From Larix kaempferi (lineage: Eukaryota > Streptophyta > Pinopsida > Pinales > Pinaceae), in assembly GCA_027924585.1 (NCBI GenBank), contig BSBM01000865.1, positions 5,507,001 to 5,571,000 on the forward strand: a stretch of 64,000 bases of DNA. The letters are read 5' to 3'. The stretch's first letter is position 1. Every line of letters starts with the position of its first letter. The notes below the pieces were generated by a model, which was not told the origin of the DNA, searched no databases, and worked only from the letters and a program-made list of their open reading frames with translations. Both the position numbers and the translations under genes were made by a program. Of this stretch, positions 45,580-58,600 are shown piece by piece.

Positions 45580-46626
45580 CTAAACATCCTTTTTAACAGC
45601 TTCATCAAAACTTACAGGATCACATGCTATCAATGCAAAATTTGAAACTTGATCTACTTCTTCATTTTGCGCATAGAGTTCTCTTAAACTTCTAGTCTTC
45701 TGACCTCTAACTCTGTTTCTCAATGAAGCTAATGTAGGATTTGATTCATTACTTACCTCTGATCCTGTTCCTTGCCGTCCATCAACACTTGATGGTTCGC
45801 CATGTTCTTGAGTTCTAGGCGTTCTGGCAGGTGTTCTTATTGTTGGTGTAGACGTTCGTGGATTTAATTGTTCTCCATGTATGCCCTGCTCATCTTCTTC
45901 ATCTTCTACATGAGATGTAACAACATCCTCTGCAACCAACTTATCTACGCTGCCCTCCCATGCTTCTTCTTCCTTAAACACCACATCTCTGCTGATGACA
46001 TACTTGTTGGTGATGGGATTATAGAGTCTATATGCTTTAGATTCTTCACTATATCCAACAAAAATATATTTATGACTTTTGTCATCTAACTTTCTCATCA
46101 TCTCTTCAGGTACATGTGCATAAGCTACACAACCAAAAAATCTTAAATGAGATATGCTGCTACACTTACCATTCCATTCTTGCTGTGGAACTCGATCCTT
46201 CATGCTGTTAGTTTGGATTCTGTTCAGAATGTACACTTCGCAAGTAACAGCGTCTCCCCAATATTCATTTGAAAGATGCTTCTCCTTCATCATACTTCAA
46301 GCCATGTTCATAATGGTTCAATTCTTTCTTTCTGCTACTCCGTTTTGTTGTGGAGTGTAGCAAGCAGTAAACTGTCTTTTAATTCCTTGATATTGACAAA
46401 ATTCCACAAACTCATTCAACATATACTCACCTCCTCTATCTGATCTCAAGACTTCAATAAACCCGTCACTCTCCTTTTCAACCATAGCTTTAAAACTTTT
46501 AAACACATCAAAAGCTTGAGATTTCTGTTTCAGCAAATACACCCAAGTTTTTCGACTGAACTCATCAATGAAAGTCATAAAATAAACATTACCAATCAAA
46601 TAAGGTGTTTGCATCGGTCCACACAA
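45580..46626 (-). pseudogene. Copia integrase (minus strand, broken)
   Basis: 46626-46318 has CGPMQ, the FIDEFSRKTWVYLLK segment, the catalytic Asp in RSDRGGEY and the Glu in GVAERKN. After two TGA stops where Arg (CGA) fits, 46293-45580 continues with the C-terminal integrase and the linker to RT. A TAG where Trp (TGG) fits separates it from RT. Confidence 0.87.
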
Positions 46627-46732
46627 ATCTATGTACCAGCTCTAATGGTGCTTTTCCTCTGTATGAAACTCCAGATACGAATTTCTCTCTATGATGATTT
46701 CCCAATATGCAGCTCTCACATGAGCTTGTTGG

Positions 46733-47226
46733 TTACTGGATACTGGGCAACCCTTCTACCATCTGCTTCTTCTGTGGCAAATCTAAGCCACCAAAATGTA
46801 AATGGCCATACCTAAAATGCCATAACCATGATTGATCTAAACTCTTAGTTTTATAATCATTCAAAGAGTTAGTCAAATCATTCTTCATAATCAGCGGAAA
46901 CATTCTGTTCTTTTTCATTTCTACTCTAGCTATCAACTGCTTACTTGGATATTTGTCATAAATAGTACATACCTTGTTCTGAAAGAACAATCTGTACTTC
47001 TTCTCCAACAACTATCCCACACTCAATAAATTACATGTTAAACCAAGAACATAATAAACATCATGAATTGTTCTTCTTTTACCACTCTTGGCATATACAA
47101 CAATCACACCTTTACCATTAAATTTTACCTTACTGTCATTACCTAACTTCACTTCAGACTGAATGCTTGTATCTATATTTAAAATAAACTCCTTATTTCC
47201 AGTCATTTGATTGTTGCATGCACTGT
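46733..47226 (-). pseudogene. Copia protease C-terminal part and pre-integrase (minus strand)
   Basis: The first codons after the insertion junction encode ACNNQMTG, the right half of the active-site region whose left half (IWFLDS) lies at 55038-55055. A TAG at 47009-47011 replaces an expected Gln in the SVGQLLEK-like stretch. Pre-integrase continues to 46733 (WLWHFRYGHLHFGGL). Confidence 0.85.
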
Positions 47227-48714
47227 TGAAGGGCTGTGTATATGACCCTTTTTGTTCTCATATTTTGCCTTGTTTATGAACTTTTTGACTTGATCCTATA
47301 TTACCACTTGCTCTCTTGATTAAATTTGGAAAAGTTTTGGCTTTGGTAAGAATTGATCTCGTTTTCCTTGTTATTTGTCAAATTGCTGATGATTTGGATA
47401 GGGTTATGATGCCATGATTTCCTACTAAATAAGTGGTGTTTCAGGTTCAATGTTATTTCACTTTCAAGTTGCAGAATGAAGGGATTATGGGAGCTGGATA
47501 CTTGCATTTCAGTCTCACGTTATAACGAATAAATCTCAAGTTTATATATTATGCTCTTGCTCGTTATTTTACATCATCATTGGTTAACTACTTAGGGCAT
47601 ACATGGTTATGTAACCAATCCGGGAATCGGTGATTTTGTGTTCAACTCAGCATTTCGGGCCTTTAATGACTCATAGTTTGTTGGGTCATCCAACGGGTTT
47701 GCTTACTGCTCCGATCTATTCCTTGGATCGTCTACACTCTCCACGGTACTATCTCCTAGGTTGGCTCACAAGATCCTTTGGAAATCAGCAGACAATCCTT
47801 ATTTGGGAATTGGTTGTAACTGCACGTTCTTTCATAATTTTCTTATGAGCATTGATGTATAAGAAATTTGAATCTCTTCCGGGGGAGGTTAGCCATCATA
47901 TTGCACAGATCAATCGAACATTGTTATGATCAAACCTTTTATATATAAACCTATATTTTCCTGATTCTGGATGTGTTAATCAATTTTGTGTGAGGGAGTG
48001 GCTTGTCTAGCTCCTGTCATCAAAGGCAAGGCCCCCTTCTGTGACAGGTGTTGTTGTAGTTAGAATTTCCTTTCCTTATGCATGTAGTTGATGTTTTGAT
48101 TTAATTGTTTCGCTTTCATAATTGGTCTGCTGATCATAGTTAAGTGCGAATGTTTAAGTAGTGACACGACTGGATAGTGTAATCATTTTTATCATTATTA
48201 GTGAACATAGAGGAATATATGGATTATGAACATTGAATCAGGAATACTTCTGTGGTGAATGGTAGCATTAAGATTGTTGTTGGGATTATGTTGCTAGTTG
48301 ATAATGGTAGAAGCAGGTTGTTAAATTAAATTAGCTCATTACGATTCTCTTACTATAGCTGTTGTTTATTAAATTGTTTTCATGTGAAATTCTCAATTTG
48401 CTAAATCAAGGTTCAAGCATTAATTTCTTTCCGTAGCATAGCAAAATGTTTGTTGAAATTTGATAGTCATTGCTTCCAATTTGATTGCCAGATTCTTTCT
48501 GTAAGTTGTGATTTCTTAGAAATCTATTCACGAATAGTTGCATCTTAATTCCAGTTTAGTAATCCATCGACCTCCTTTGTGTTAAAATCATTCAAATTAC
48601 AGTGTTTGACATATACTTTGTCAGTTAGCTCATAAGCCTTTGTGGCCCTGGGTTGATAATTTATGCACAACTTTGTATTGCATTTTATTTAAAAGTGAAT
48701 TAAAAAGCTCGTCA
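47227..48714 (+). repeat. 5' LTR of nested gag-only element
   Basis: 1488 bp; aligned throughout with 53582-55040, which has a few short deletions. Confidence 0.88.
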
Positions 48715-48717
48715 TTT

Positions 48718-48735
48718 TGGCGCTGTTGCTGGGGA
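48718..48735 (+). other. Primer-binding site, tRNA-Asp type
   Basis: tggcgctgttgctgggga; 16 of 18 bases complementary to the 3' end of plant tRNA-Asp, both mismatches being C-to-T. Confidence 0.75.
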
Positions 48736-48864
48736 GCTGTCAAGGACATTGCAATTTTGATTGGTTATTTTGGTTCTGTAGTTGCGATTTTTTTTTTCTT
48801 TCCTTTAAGTGGATTGTGTATGACATTTTTTTTAAAAATAGTCTAGTGTAATTTCGGAGGAGGG

Positions 48865-50414
48865 ACGAGTAAGACGCACAGATAAATTCATTAGAATATT
48901 GCCCGCCGCAAGTCCTTATGATCCTAGATCATGCAAAGTATTCATGCGTAGAATAAGAGATAGTACAGGTAGACTTGTATACGCATATGATACCCCCCAG
49001 GTACTAACCGTGCAGGAAGCACAATAAGAGGAGGACGTGTTCAAGGGAGGTCACCTGCTATTAGCATTTCTAAGCAAGAACTTGAAAGTCCTGAACATTC
49101 TACCACGCCCACCAATAGAACAGTCTTACCAACGCATGCTGATGAGAAACTACCAGTGATAAAATTTGCTCAAGAAGAAGAGTTGGTTCAAGAAGGAGGG
49201 CTTCCCAATCAACTCAGTGTTAAAAATCAAGGGAGTGAGGAACAATTGTTTGCCAAATCTCTGTTGTCAGCCAGATCAACTACATTGGAATATTTTTGGG
49301 TAAATATGGATGGTGAGGGAGAGCACATTCCTAACAGGGAGGAGACAACCCGAGGAAATACAAATGGAAAATCAAGTACCGGAACGATTACTTTCGAATT
49401 CCCAATCTAAAATTCCGGATCTACACTTACAAACCAGATGAAGAACATTCCACATTCGGCATTGCCCAATTTTCATGGTATGGCAAGTGAGGACCCGGAT
49501 ATGTTTCTATTTGAATTTGATGTCCTCTGCAGGAGCTACGATTATGTTACAGATCACCATAAGCTAAAAATTTTTCCAGACACATTGAAAATCCAATCTC
49601 TAAGATGGTTTAGGGGCTGGGAGGGGAGAGTGTAGTGACTTGGGCTCAAATGAAGAAGGTCTTCCTGGATAAATATCAAGAATATTGCAAAGATAAGGAT
49701 CGGAAGGAAGCAATTTTTAAAATGATCCAGGAAGAAGACGAGAACCTAGAAGACTACGTAGAGAGATTCCAATATAATTTGCAAAGATCAAGACATAATG
49801 GGTTAAATGATGATACATTGAAAATTCTGCTCTTACGAGGGACCATAGATGATTGCATTGATCTGCTGAATTTGATGGGTGCAAGGGATGCATCCCTACT
49901 AAAATATGTAGAAATATGCGACCTTTGCAGAAGGTATTCAAGGAATTCCTCCAAATCGGTAAGAGGGATTCGGGACACAGTAAACAGGACCACCAAGACT
50001 TCAAGAGAAGGAGTTTCAAGGATGGAGATTGGAAACCTCTTGGAGGTTTTTAAAACCGACATACTAAGTTCCTTGAGTTCTCGGTTAGATGCACTTCAAG
50101 GAAAGAAAAGGAAAGAGGAGGAAGATCGATATTTGGCTATTTTTTGTCCTAAATGCAGAAAGAGACACCCTCCCAAGAGTTTCCCATTAGACAGAGTGGA
50201 AATATTCCTTCTATGCGACCAAGAGCATCCTACGAAAGACTGCTCTTCGCTGCCAGGACTCAAGGCCATATATGAGGAAGTAGGGACAGATGCAGAACCT
50301 GTTTGTTTTATATCTCAAAAGCGTCCATGGAAACCCCGAACCTTGGGTACAGTACTAGATCCCATGCAAACGTTTAATACTTATTGGAATAATGCTCAAA
50401 TACATCAGTCATAA
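48865..50414 (+). pseudogene. Gag of nested LTR element (gypsy type, broken)
   Basis: An N-terminal basic segment (reading from about 48868) leads to 49156-49410 and, after a TAA in the same frame, to a retrotransposon gag domain at 49438-49635 (LPNFHGMASEDPDMFLFEFD, then QSLRWFRGW). A one-base shift near 49633 moves to 49635-50414, which continues the gag domain (MKKVFLDKYQEYCK, EDYVERFQYN). It ends with two zinc-binding Cys/His clusters (CPKCRKRH and CDQEHPTKDC near residues 173 and 197). Typical of Athila/Tat-like gypsy Gag. Would form the particle and bind RNA if intact. Confidence 0.82.
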
Positions 50415-51180
50415 TACCACGGAACCATCTCATGCAATATTACAAACTCTTTTTCCGACATATTCCAGCACTTTAATTCTCACATCCTTCAGTCACTTTT
50501 CGTGTCACAGAATGCCCCCTTCCACATGGTGGAACCCTTCTTACCTATACGGGCCCAACATCCTTGATGTCACCAGCATGTGGAGGATTGGAATCACACG
50601 CAACATTGATCTTCAACATCGCGAATTCAGTTTCAGCAACTAATGCGGGGCACATCAATTCTTACCTGATGGGACATCATTTCAGCTTGTCAGCCACAAG
50701 GAAAATGATAGCAGCATATTATACTCCCATCAGTGCAAAGAGTGGAGAACCTTCTGTCCTTCTTCTCACTGCCGCAATCAACTAGCCATCGAACTTCATG
50801 CATCTCTTCTTAGGTAAGGCAGGTACGTAACCATCCTTCATTCACTTTTGATAAGTACAAGAGGATGGATCATGACTTATTAAGCCGTTAGTACCACACA
50901 GGGTTGTGTGTCGAGTTGGTTGGGGGTAGGAGAATTTAGAGTTGCCTCTAAATATAGCAGCCACTGCTATGATACCAAAGGAAATTTAACAATACCGACT
51001 AGTAGTAACTCTGCCACCCATGAGCTCTATCTATACTAGTACTGATAACACCTCGACGCCACCTTGTGATACCATGATAACCCACCTTTTGATAGTCCAA
51101 ACCCATCTTTTTCTTCAGAGAGTCGACAAAAAAATCTGAAGCATTATAGGAATCTGAAGGGAAGCAAAGAACGAAGCACA
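50415..51180 (+). other. Spacer between gag and accessory ORF
   Basis: No domain recognised in any frame. If pol was once present it has been removed entirely, because 766 bp is too short for it. Confidence 0.5.
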
Positions 51181-52720
51181 ATGAGGGGAGCAATCCATAG
51201 TGAGCCTGAGAATACAGACATGGTCTTTGGATCCAGAGAAGTGAAAACAATTTTTCAAAAGGTAGGGTGGCTAGATTATCTTGATAAAATGAAGAAGGGA
51301 GATGCTGCGATTGCAATGGAATTCGCGCTTACATATGACAATGCAATTGTAGAGGTACGAGGGTTGAAATTCCAAGAGGATGAGCCGACAATTGCAAGAG
51401 TCTATGGATTACCACAGATAGGCGAAAGATGGTTCGAGAGACGAGTGCCAATGAATCCACTCAGGGATGCATTTTTGGAACCTGGTGAACTAGTGAAAGG
51501 AACATAAAAGGGGACACGGCGAGCTTCATTGCCAATTCCATGGGGCAATGTGGCACTCTATGTGTGCAAATTCATTACATGTGAAGGTCGGTTTAGTCTA
51601 ATATTTTCTTATCACTTTAAAATTCTGAACCATCTAAGACATCATAAATATATCAATATGTCGTATTTCCTGTGGAAATCTTTAGAGTTGATGAGTAGAA
51701 TGGTTAAGTGTAGTAAGAATCAAGACACTAGTCTGGAATACCATGGTTTGATCATATTGTTGGTGGAAGATGCCCTACAAAAGAAAAACCAGACGTGGGA
51801 ATCATTCGTAGGCATATCCTCGAGCACCAGGCAGATAGTGAGGAAGAGAAGGAACACATTGGAAAATACTCTAGAAACCCAAAGGAAGAAATCTGTTCAT
51901 ACGGGAAACGGGAGAAGTATGCAAGATGAAACCCCAACCAGTTCAACAAAAGGACCCCATACCCGCTCAAGATTAAGGGATAAAAAAGAACGACAAAATC
52001 AAGAAAAAATGCTTAGTCAAAACGATGAATTTGATGAAGGACGGGAAGCATTCACCATGCCAGAAAGCACCAGTGAAAATAGGGGAAATCAGGATGGGTT
52101 GCAAAACATAGAAGAACAACAGAAAAAAGGAAAATGATGGACGACTACATTCAAAGGGACGCAAGGTAACAGGTCGAGGAAATTTCAGCATTTTTTGCTG
52201 TGCAAATACCGAAGAGCATATGGTAAGCTGAGAAAAGATTGCTGGAAATTGTAAAGGTCTTATCAGAAGAAAATAGAGGAGGTGGTAGCCCTATAAGGGA
52301 AATTACAAATATTAGAGGAACATAAAATGGATATTGTATTGGAAGCCGTGGAATTGGAAGGAGAACAGAGGGAAGATTTCAGGGAGACATTCAGCTATGA
52401 AGGGGCAGAGGTTAGCATGCAAATAAAAGGTATAGAACCTGATGAGGTTTTTGAAGCAGAAGAAGTAGAGAATCAAGAGATGTACGAAGACACCCCTTCG
52501 GATGAAACCCGAATAAGGCACTTGGAAGGAATGATAGCCTAGCTGCAAGCAACAACAGGGGAACTGGAAGAACAACTAAAGTTGGCTGGTGACCGGAGAA
52601 AAGAGAAAGAGCAGGAAACAATTACAGAGCAGCTACAGAGACACGATTATGCCCTGGCCATAAGGAGGCTTAGTCAAGAAGTGGAGAAATTGAAATTTGA
52701 AAAAGAATACATGATTATCT
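51181..52720 (+). pseudogene. Accessory ORF of nested element: plant-transposon-protein-like domain plus coiled coil
   Basis: One reading frame from 51181 to 52137 (319 codons), broken by a single TAA at 51505-51507. The first part (VGWLDYLDKMKKGDAAIAMEF, VRGLKF, then VYGLP) and the second (CKFITCEGRFSLIFSYHF, then YFLWKSLELMS and LEYHGLIILLV) resemble the 'putative plant transposon protein' domain found beside plant retroelements, with low certainty. A Lys/Arg/Gln-rich, probably nuclear, stretch follows. After stops the same frame resumes at 52327-52542 and beyond with a Glu/Lys/Leu-rich coiled coil. No enzyme active site is visible. The role is unknown; the position, where pol would be, suggests an element protein. 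Confidence 0.6.
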
Positions 52721-52799
52721 GGCTCATTCTATGAGGAATCTAAGACCCCCTTCGAATCTTTACTCTATATTTTTGAAGGAATGACTCATATCTTTTAGA

Positions 52800-53542
52800 T
52801 TGTCAATGGTAACCATGGGGTATAATGATCACATTGAGATAGAAGATCGGTTCATTGCTGCTTTTTCCAGAAGTAATGACGAAGAACAAGATTTTTTATG
52901 TGAATTATATATGCATAATCTGGTTATGACAGACTATGAGGATTGGGACCCAAACCCTCATGTAGGAGAATTACAACTAAGGGAATTCATGTCCTTCATG
53001 AGAAATCACTTGAGATGGAACAATGCTGCCACCACTGTAGAAAACATTGAATGGGAAGATGCTCTTTGGGTGACCCCTCAGTTGAAAAATTATTCACAGC
53101 TACGAACTGGGTTATGCAAGATCAAGCATTCATTACACTTCTGGAGACCGCCCAATTTAAATTTGTTCAGGAGTGCAGGAATTGGATTCCCTTTCACAGG
53201 TTGGAGGCTTTGATCTGTCTACGAAGAAGGATTAATGCCCTGAGCCTTGAATTGAAAAGAAAATATCCCTTCTCTATTAGAATGTTCGAGCGAGCCCTAG
53301 ACAGAATTCATGCCTACCTTGATTGTTTTAGTGTGCATAAAGAAAATTGGATCGGGCTTCGATTCCATTTTCCTATACTTTGGTGTCCTGTGATGGATGG
53401 GGAGGACATTGAATTTTGGAAAACTGTTAAGGAACAGAGGGGATTTTATAATGCAGCGGAAGGTGGCTATTCTTCCTATAAGTGGAGTGATGAGTGCCTA
53501 AACAGCTCTCTAAGTACCCCTGTTAGTGGATCACAGTCTTAG
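52800..53542 (+). pseudogene. Accessory ORF, C-terminal domain of unknown function
   Basis: The first part (52800 to about 53085) and the second (53080-53542) join by a one-base frameshift into about 245 residues: an acidic start, Trp-rich segments (EWEDALWVT), an Arg/Leu-rich helical region (RRRINALSLELKRKYPF) and a Trp/Tyr-containing end. It stops 39 bp before the 3' LTR. I do not recognise the fold. It may be the last domain of the same long accessory protein that starts at 51181. Confidence 0.5.
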
Positions 53543-53581
53543 TTTGCATGAGGACAGGCAAACCTTTTGGTTTGGGGGAGA

Positions 53582-55040
53582 TGAAGGGTTGTGTATATGA
53601 TCCTTTTTGTTCTCATATTTTGCCTTGTTTACGAACTTTTTGACTTGATCCTATATTACCACTTTCTCTCTTGATTACATTTGGCAAAGTTTTGGATTTG
53701 GTAAGAACTGATCTCGTTTTCCTTTTTATTTGTCAAATTGCTGATGATTTGGATAGGGTTATAATGCCATGATTTCCTACTAAAGAAGTGGTGTTTCAGG
53801 CTCAATGTTATTTCACTTTCAGGTTGTAGAATGAAGGGATTATAGGAGCTAGAAACTTGCATTTCAACCTCAAGTTATAACGAATAAATCTCAAGTTTAT
53901 ATATTATGTTCTTGCTCATTATTTTACATCATCATTGGTTAACTACTTAGGGCATACATGGTTATGTAACCAATCCGGGAATCGGTGATTCTGTGTTCAA
54001 CTCAGCATTTTGGGCATTTAATGACTTGTAGTTTGTTGGGTCATCCAACAAGTTTGCTTACTGCTATGATCTATTCTTGGGATCGTCTCCACTCTCCACG
54101 GTACTAGCTCCCGGGTTGGCTCATGAGATCCTTTGGAAATTAGCATACGAGCCTTATTTGGGAATTGGTTATAACTGCACGCTCTTTCATATTTTTCTTA
54201 TGAGTGTTGATGTATAAGAAATTTGAATCTCTTCCGGGGGAGGTTAGCCATCATATTGCACAGATCAATCGAACACTGCTATGATCAAACCTTTTATATA
54301 TAAACCTATATTTCCCTGATTCTGGATGTGTTAATCAATTTTGTGTGAGTGAGTGGCTTGCCCAGCTCCTGTCATCAAAGGCAGGGCTCCCTTCCATGAC
54401 AGGTGCTGTTGTAGTTAGGATTTCCTTTCCTTATGCATGTAGTTGATGTTTTGATTTAATTGTTTCGCTTTCATAATTGGTATGCTTTGATTTAATTGTT
54501 TCAGCAGTGACACGACTGGATATCGTAATCATGTTTATCATTATTAGTGAACATAGAGGAATATATGGATTATGAACATTGAATTAGGAATACTTCTGTG
54601 GTGAATGGCCGCATTAACATTGTTGTTGGGATTATGGTGCTAGCTGATAATGGTAGAAGCAGGCTGTTAAATTAAATTAGCTATTACGATTCTCTTACTA
54701 TAGCTGTTGTTTATTAAATTCCTTTCATGTGAAATTCTCAATTTGCTAAATCAAGGTTCAAGCATTAATTTCTTTCCGCAGCATAGCAGAATGTTTGTTG
54801 AAATTTGATAGTCAGTGCTTCCAATTTGATTGCCAGATTCTTTCTGTAAGTAGTGATTTTCTTAGAAATCTTAATTCCAGTTTAGTAATCCATCGACCTC
54901 CTCTGTGTTAAAATCATTCAAATTACAGTGTCTGACATATACTTTGTCAGGTAGCTCATAATCCTTTGTGGCCCTAGGTTGATAATTTATGCACAGCTTT
55001 CTATTGCATTTTATTTAAAAGTGAATTAAAAATCTCGTTA
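53582..55040 (+). repeat. 3' LTR of nested gag-only element
   Basis: 1459 bp. Right end gtta, then the 5-bp duplication and the Copia protease codons. Confidence 0.88.
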
Positions 55041-55634
55041 GCTGTCCAAGAACCATATATCCTTTGAACTTTCCTGGGTGACATTACAAGTCAAACACAT
55101 AGGTTTCTCTTCATTTTTAGCCTCCTTTGTAATGTGTGGAGACAACTTACTATAATCTGCTAGCTTCTTCCAACATTTGTTAGCAAAATGCCCAAATTTC
55201 TTGCAATAGAAACATTGAACTTTAGATCTATAACACCTTTGATTTCTTGGCTGCCATGTTCTGCTGCTACTCCCCCTTATGCTAGGAGTATTATGCTGTA
55301 ACTTCTCTTCAGATTCTGAATCATTTCTGCTGTCACTATGATCAGCAGTTCGACCTCCTCTTCCTCTGCTACTAGACCTTTCTCTGTCTCTGCCTCCAAT
55401 AACATGTAACTGAGATTTAAAAGCATTTTCTAAAGGAGTATCATCATACATGTTCATTCTTGATTCATGAGCAATCAAAGAACCAGTCAGCTCATCAATG
55501 TGCATTTGACTGAGATATTTAAACTCTTCAATTGGAACAACCACTGCTTCAAACTTCTTTGGAAAACATCTCAGCAATTTCTCAATCACACGTTGATCTG
55601 AGAGGTCTTCACCATATTGTCTTAGCTGGTTTAC
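55041..55634 (-). pseudogene. Copia gag C-terminal half and protease start (minus strand)
   Basis: About 200 residues read from 55634 down. They start mid-gag (NQLRQYGEDLSDQRVIEKLL), pass a Ser/Arg-rich linker and an intact CCHC knuckle (CFYCKKFGHFANKC), and end at IWFLDS, the left half of the protease active site. The gag start was cut off by the gypsy insertion at 55635. This segment is fully open and belongs to the same Copia as 43320-47226. Confidence 0.88.
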
Positions 55635-58600
55635 TGTCACATACCCCAATTTTGCAAAAATAATGAAATTTTTTTATTATATTCCTGAGACATTATGTTA
55701 AATTTAATGCTAAGTAGGAATTGATGACTCAGCAGAGTCACCAGAAATGGAATGTAATTCTGAATATTTATTATTAATAAATAAATTATGGAGACAACAA
55801 CATGGGAGAGCTGTTAAAAGAGGTTACTGGTGTAACTGGTGGATGGAACTAGGTGGAAAGGCAAAAGACAAGTGGCAGCATCCTCAAACACTTCCTAAGT
55901 TGCAGGTGGCAACTTCCCTATATTTTGGGGTCATGATTCCCCAAGAAAGTGGAATCTGAGCAGGTGGCTCATTAATGACAGTTAACCCAACAAAGACCTA
56001 GGCAATCTTTTAAATATTACTCAATGAACTGAGCTGGGGGTTCAACATTGTTCTGGAGGGAGAATACATTCAGGTGGATGCTATTCAAGATTCCCATTGA
56101 GGAAGAGGGAAAGACAGTAAGGAAATTGTTTGAGTGGGATGCTGCAGTAACTTGGTTCCAGTTTAGCTGTTTTGGCTGAGTGAATTGTTTTGCTGCACCT
56201 AGTTCCAGCCAGGGAGACCAGAGCAAGCTCGGGGGTCCTGAGAAGTGTTGTCTGGGCACTCACCAGGAGTTGGTAGGGAGGAACAGCCTCCCATTGCTGT
56301 TGTTGTCCTCTGTTTAAACAGGTTCTGTTAATTATTGCTTTGTGTTTATTAAGTTTAAATAAATGTCTGTTATCATTTTCATTTAATTGTTTGAATGATA
56401 TCAGTTTAGTAAAAGATAATATCCTAGAATATCAGCATGTAAGATTTTAAATAATTACTTTGTTTTCAGCATTCCTGATAGCATTATTCAGTAGTGATAA
56501 TGTTTTATCCTGCATGCCGTACAATAGTAATATTGTAAGCAATGGTTTATTTATGTAAGTTCTAGACATAATTAAATTATTTCTGTTTAATAGATAGGTA
56601 GGGTTTTAGCACAAGTAATCATTCTCTGGTTTTACAGCAGGATTTAAACCATGATAGGAACAAAAATAAATATAACCTTATAAACTATAGTAATAATATT
56701 ATCATAGATACTATTTCAGAAGAAGTTATAGCTATAATTAGAATAGCTTATGAAGATACAAACCCTAGCTAACAATTGTACAAACCATTATCTGTCACAT
56801 TTTTGGATGAGTCAAACTACAACAGAAGGTTTAATTAATTATTATCTGAACATACGAAAGGACTAGCAGAACCCTAATTGATTCAACATCGAACCAAAAA
56901 ACAGTTTAGTATTTCTTTCATTTAATTAATTACTTAGACAGAGTCGTAGTCATAACAAACTGATTATTCAACTAAACAAAATTTATGACTGTAGAGTTCG
57001 ATCAAACCCTACCACTCCAGTTCTTAACAATAAGAAATTTTCATCAGATACAAACTAGATGTTAAATCCACAACCACACGAAATAGACAGAACAATTTCC
57101 TAGCTCATTGTCGAGCTGCTTAATCTTTTAAAATCTTTCCTTGTTTCTCAAACTACCAACAGTAGAACGTTGTAACTACTGAATCAGCATATAACTAAAA
57201 ATCACTATTGTACTTTCGTATTAAACCCTAGACGTTACCGGTGTTTAAACTTTGAACAGTATTACAATGACTCAATCACGGCCGTAGCCCAGATTTCAGT
57301 ATAGATAATTTTAAAACATGAAGTCAAAAATATATGCCACATACAATAACTTAAAACATACAGGAGACTTGTAAAAGGTCATATTATTCAACCATTGAAA
57401 CTCTTACAACAATTTCTATCTACAGCCGAGTTCACAAACCCACTGTACTAGTGGTTTTAAAAACCAAAGATTTATTTATTATAATATAGAGCATCGAATT
57501 CAAGAACAACGCAGACATAGAACAAGCCTTCACACAAGACATAGGTTATATTAAGGTAATTTCCAAAACCCTGGGTAATAAACCCCAAGCAAAGTACAGG
57601 TACAGTATTAAACCTTGAGGCCGTAACCCCGTCATCCTGAGCAGGCTCATAGCCTTTCTTTACACATTGTTAAACCCTAAACACCTTTAGCAAGAAGATT
57701 AAATTACAATGGACTGAAGTCAGCCTCAAGACCAAACAGCACAGAGCTGGCCACAAGGGTGGCCCTTCATGACCAAACCATACAGATAACCAACAAGGAG
57801 GAACGCCGTGGTAAAAGACCAGGCTTACCCGGTTATGCAACCAACAGCCGAAGCATGAGTCACCCCCATTGCGAATGGATTCTGAGCCTGCAACAAAACA
57901 AAAACCTTATAAAAAAAAAATCATTTATATATATAATTGTCGAGTCTTAAACAACTTTTCGTATTCAGAAGACGAGGATGAAACCTATAGCTTACCCGAG
58001 GTTTGAATGAAGTTATGCTCAGTAGGTAGGCTGATAGCCATGAGCAGCCGTAGGGTGAACCCCTCTTGTTTCACCAACACGAACAAGCTGACTGATAACA
58101 AGGAGCATGTGCAACAGTGGAAGCTTCAAACAGAACCAAGCTAAGATTTAAGGCCACGCCGTGACAGGGGTTCTACAGTTAACAAAAAAATACAAACCCT
58201 AGATTTTTGACCAGTTACAGTTTATAGTTGCTAAACAACGAATACAAATGACTCTCAGACGAAGCTATGGACAATACGAAGGATGAGGCAGCATGCAAGT
58301 TGTTAGCACACTGTAATAATGGCGACCAGACCAGTAAATGAACTCCAAGGATAAACCGTAGGCACTATAACACTCCCATAGCTGTCAACAATCAATGATA
58401 AAGACTTGCAAACGATAACATTAAGCAAAGGAATGGTAATAGTCTGAGAACTGTAACAACAACGCCACCAAATAGCTTAGACCTGGAGAGGCTGCAGAGA
58501 AGGACCCGAGCCCGAAGGCGGAGGAAATGACAAGGTAGGGTTAGGTCCAGTGTTTTATATCACTAAGCACTTGGCCCTCGATGAACCACGTAGCAAATTA

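Larger units (their letters stand above)
47227..55040 (+). mobile_element. Nested LTR element with gag and accessory ORF but no pol, 7.8 kb
   Basis: LTRs 47227-48714 and 53582-55040 both begin tgaaggg and end gtca/gtta. They are flanked by actgt (47222-47226) and gctgt (55041-55045), a 5-bp target-site duplication with one change. The primer site tggcgctgttgctgggga (48718) matches the tRNA-Asp-type site of Athila/Calypso-like gypsy elements, with C-to-T changes at two CG sites. A purine tract (ggtttgggggaga) precedes the 3' LTR. Inside are a retrotransposon gag and a long second ORF, but no protease, RT, RNase H or integrase in any frame. By hand the first 120 bp of the LTRs differ at about 7 positions. 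A non-autonomous gypsy-type element that presumably uses a partner's pol. Confidence 0.88.

Noticed and set aside
55747-55959. ORF in the gypsy LTR as a gene
   Set aside because: Short, no domain, inside an LTR.
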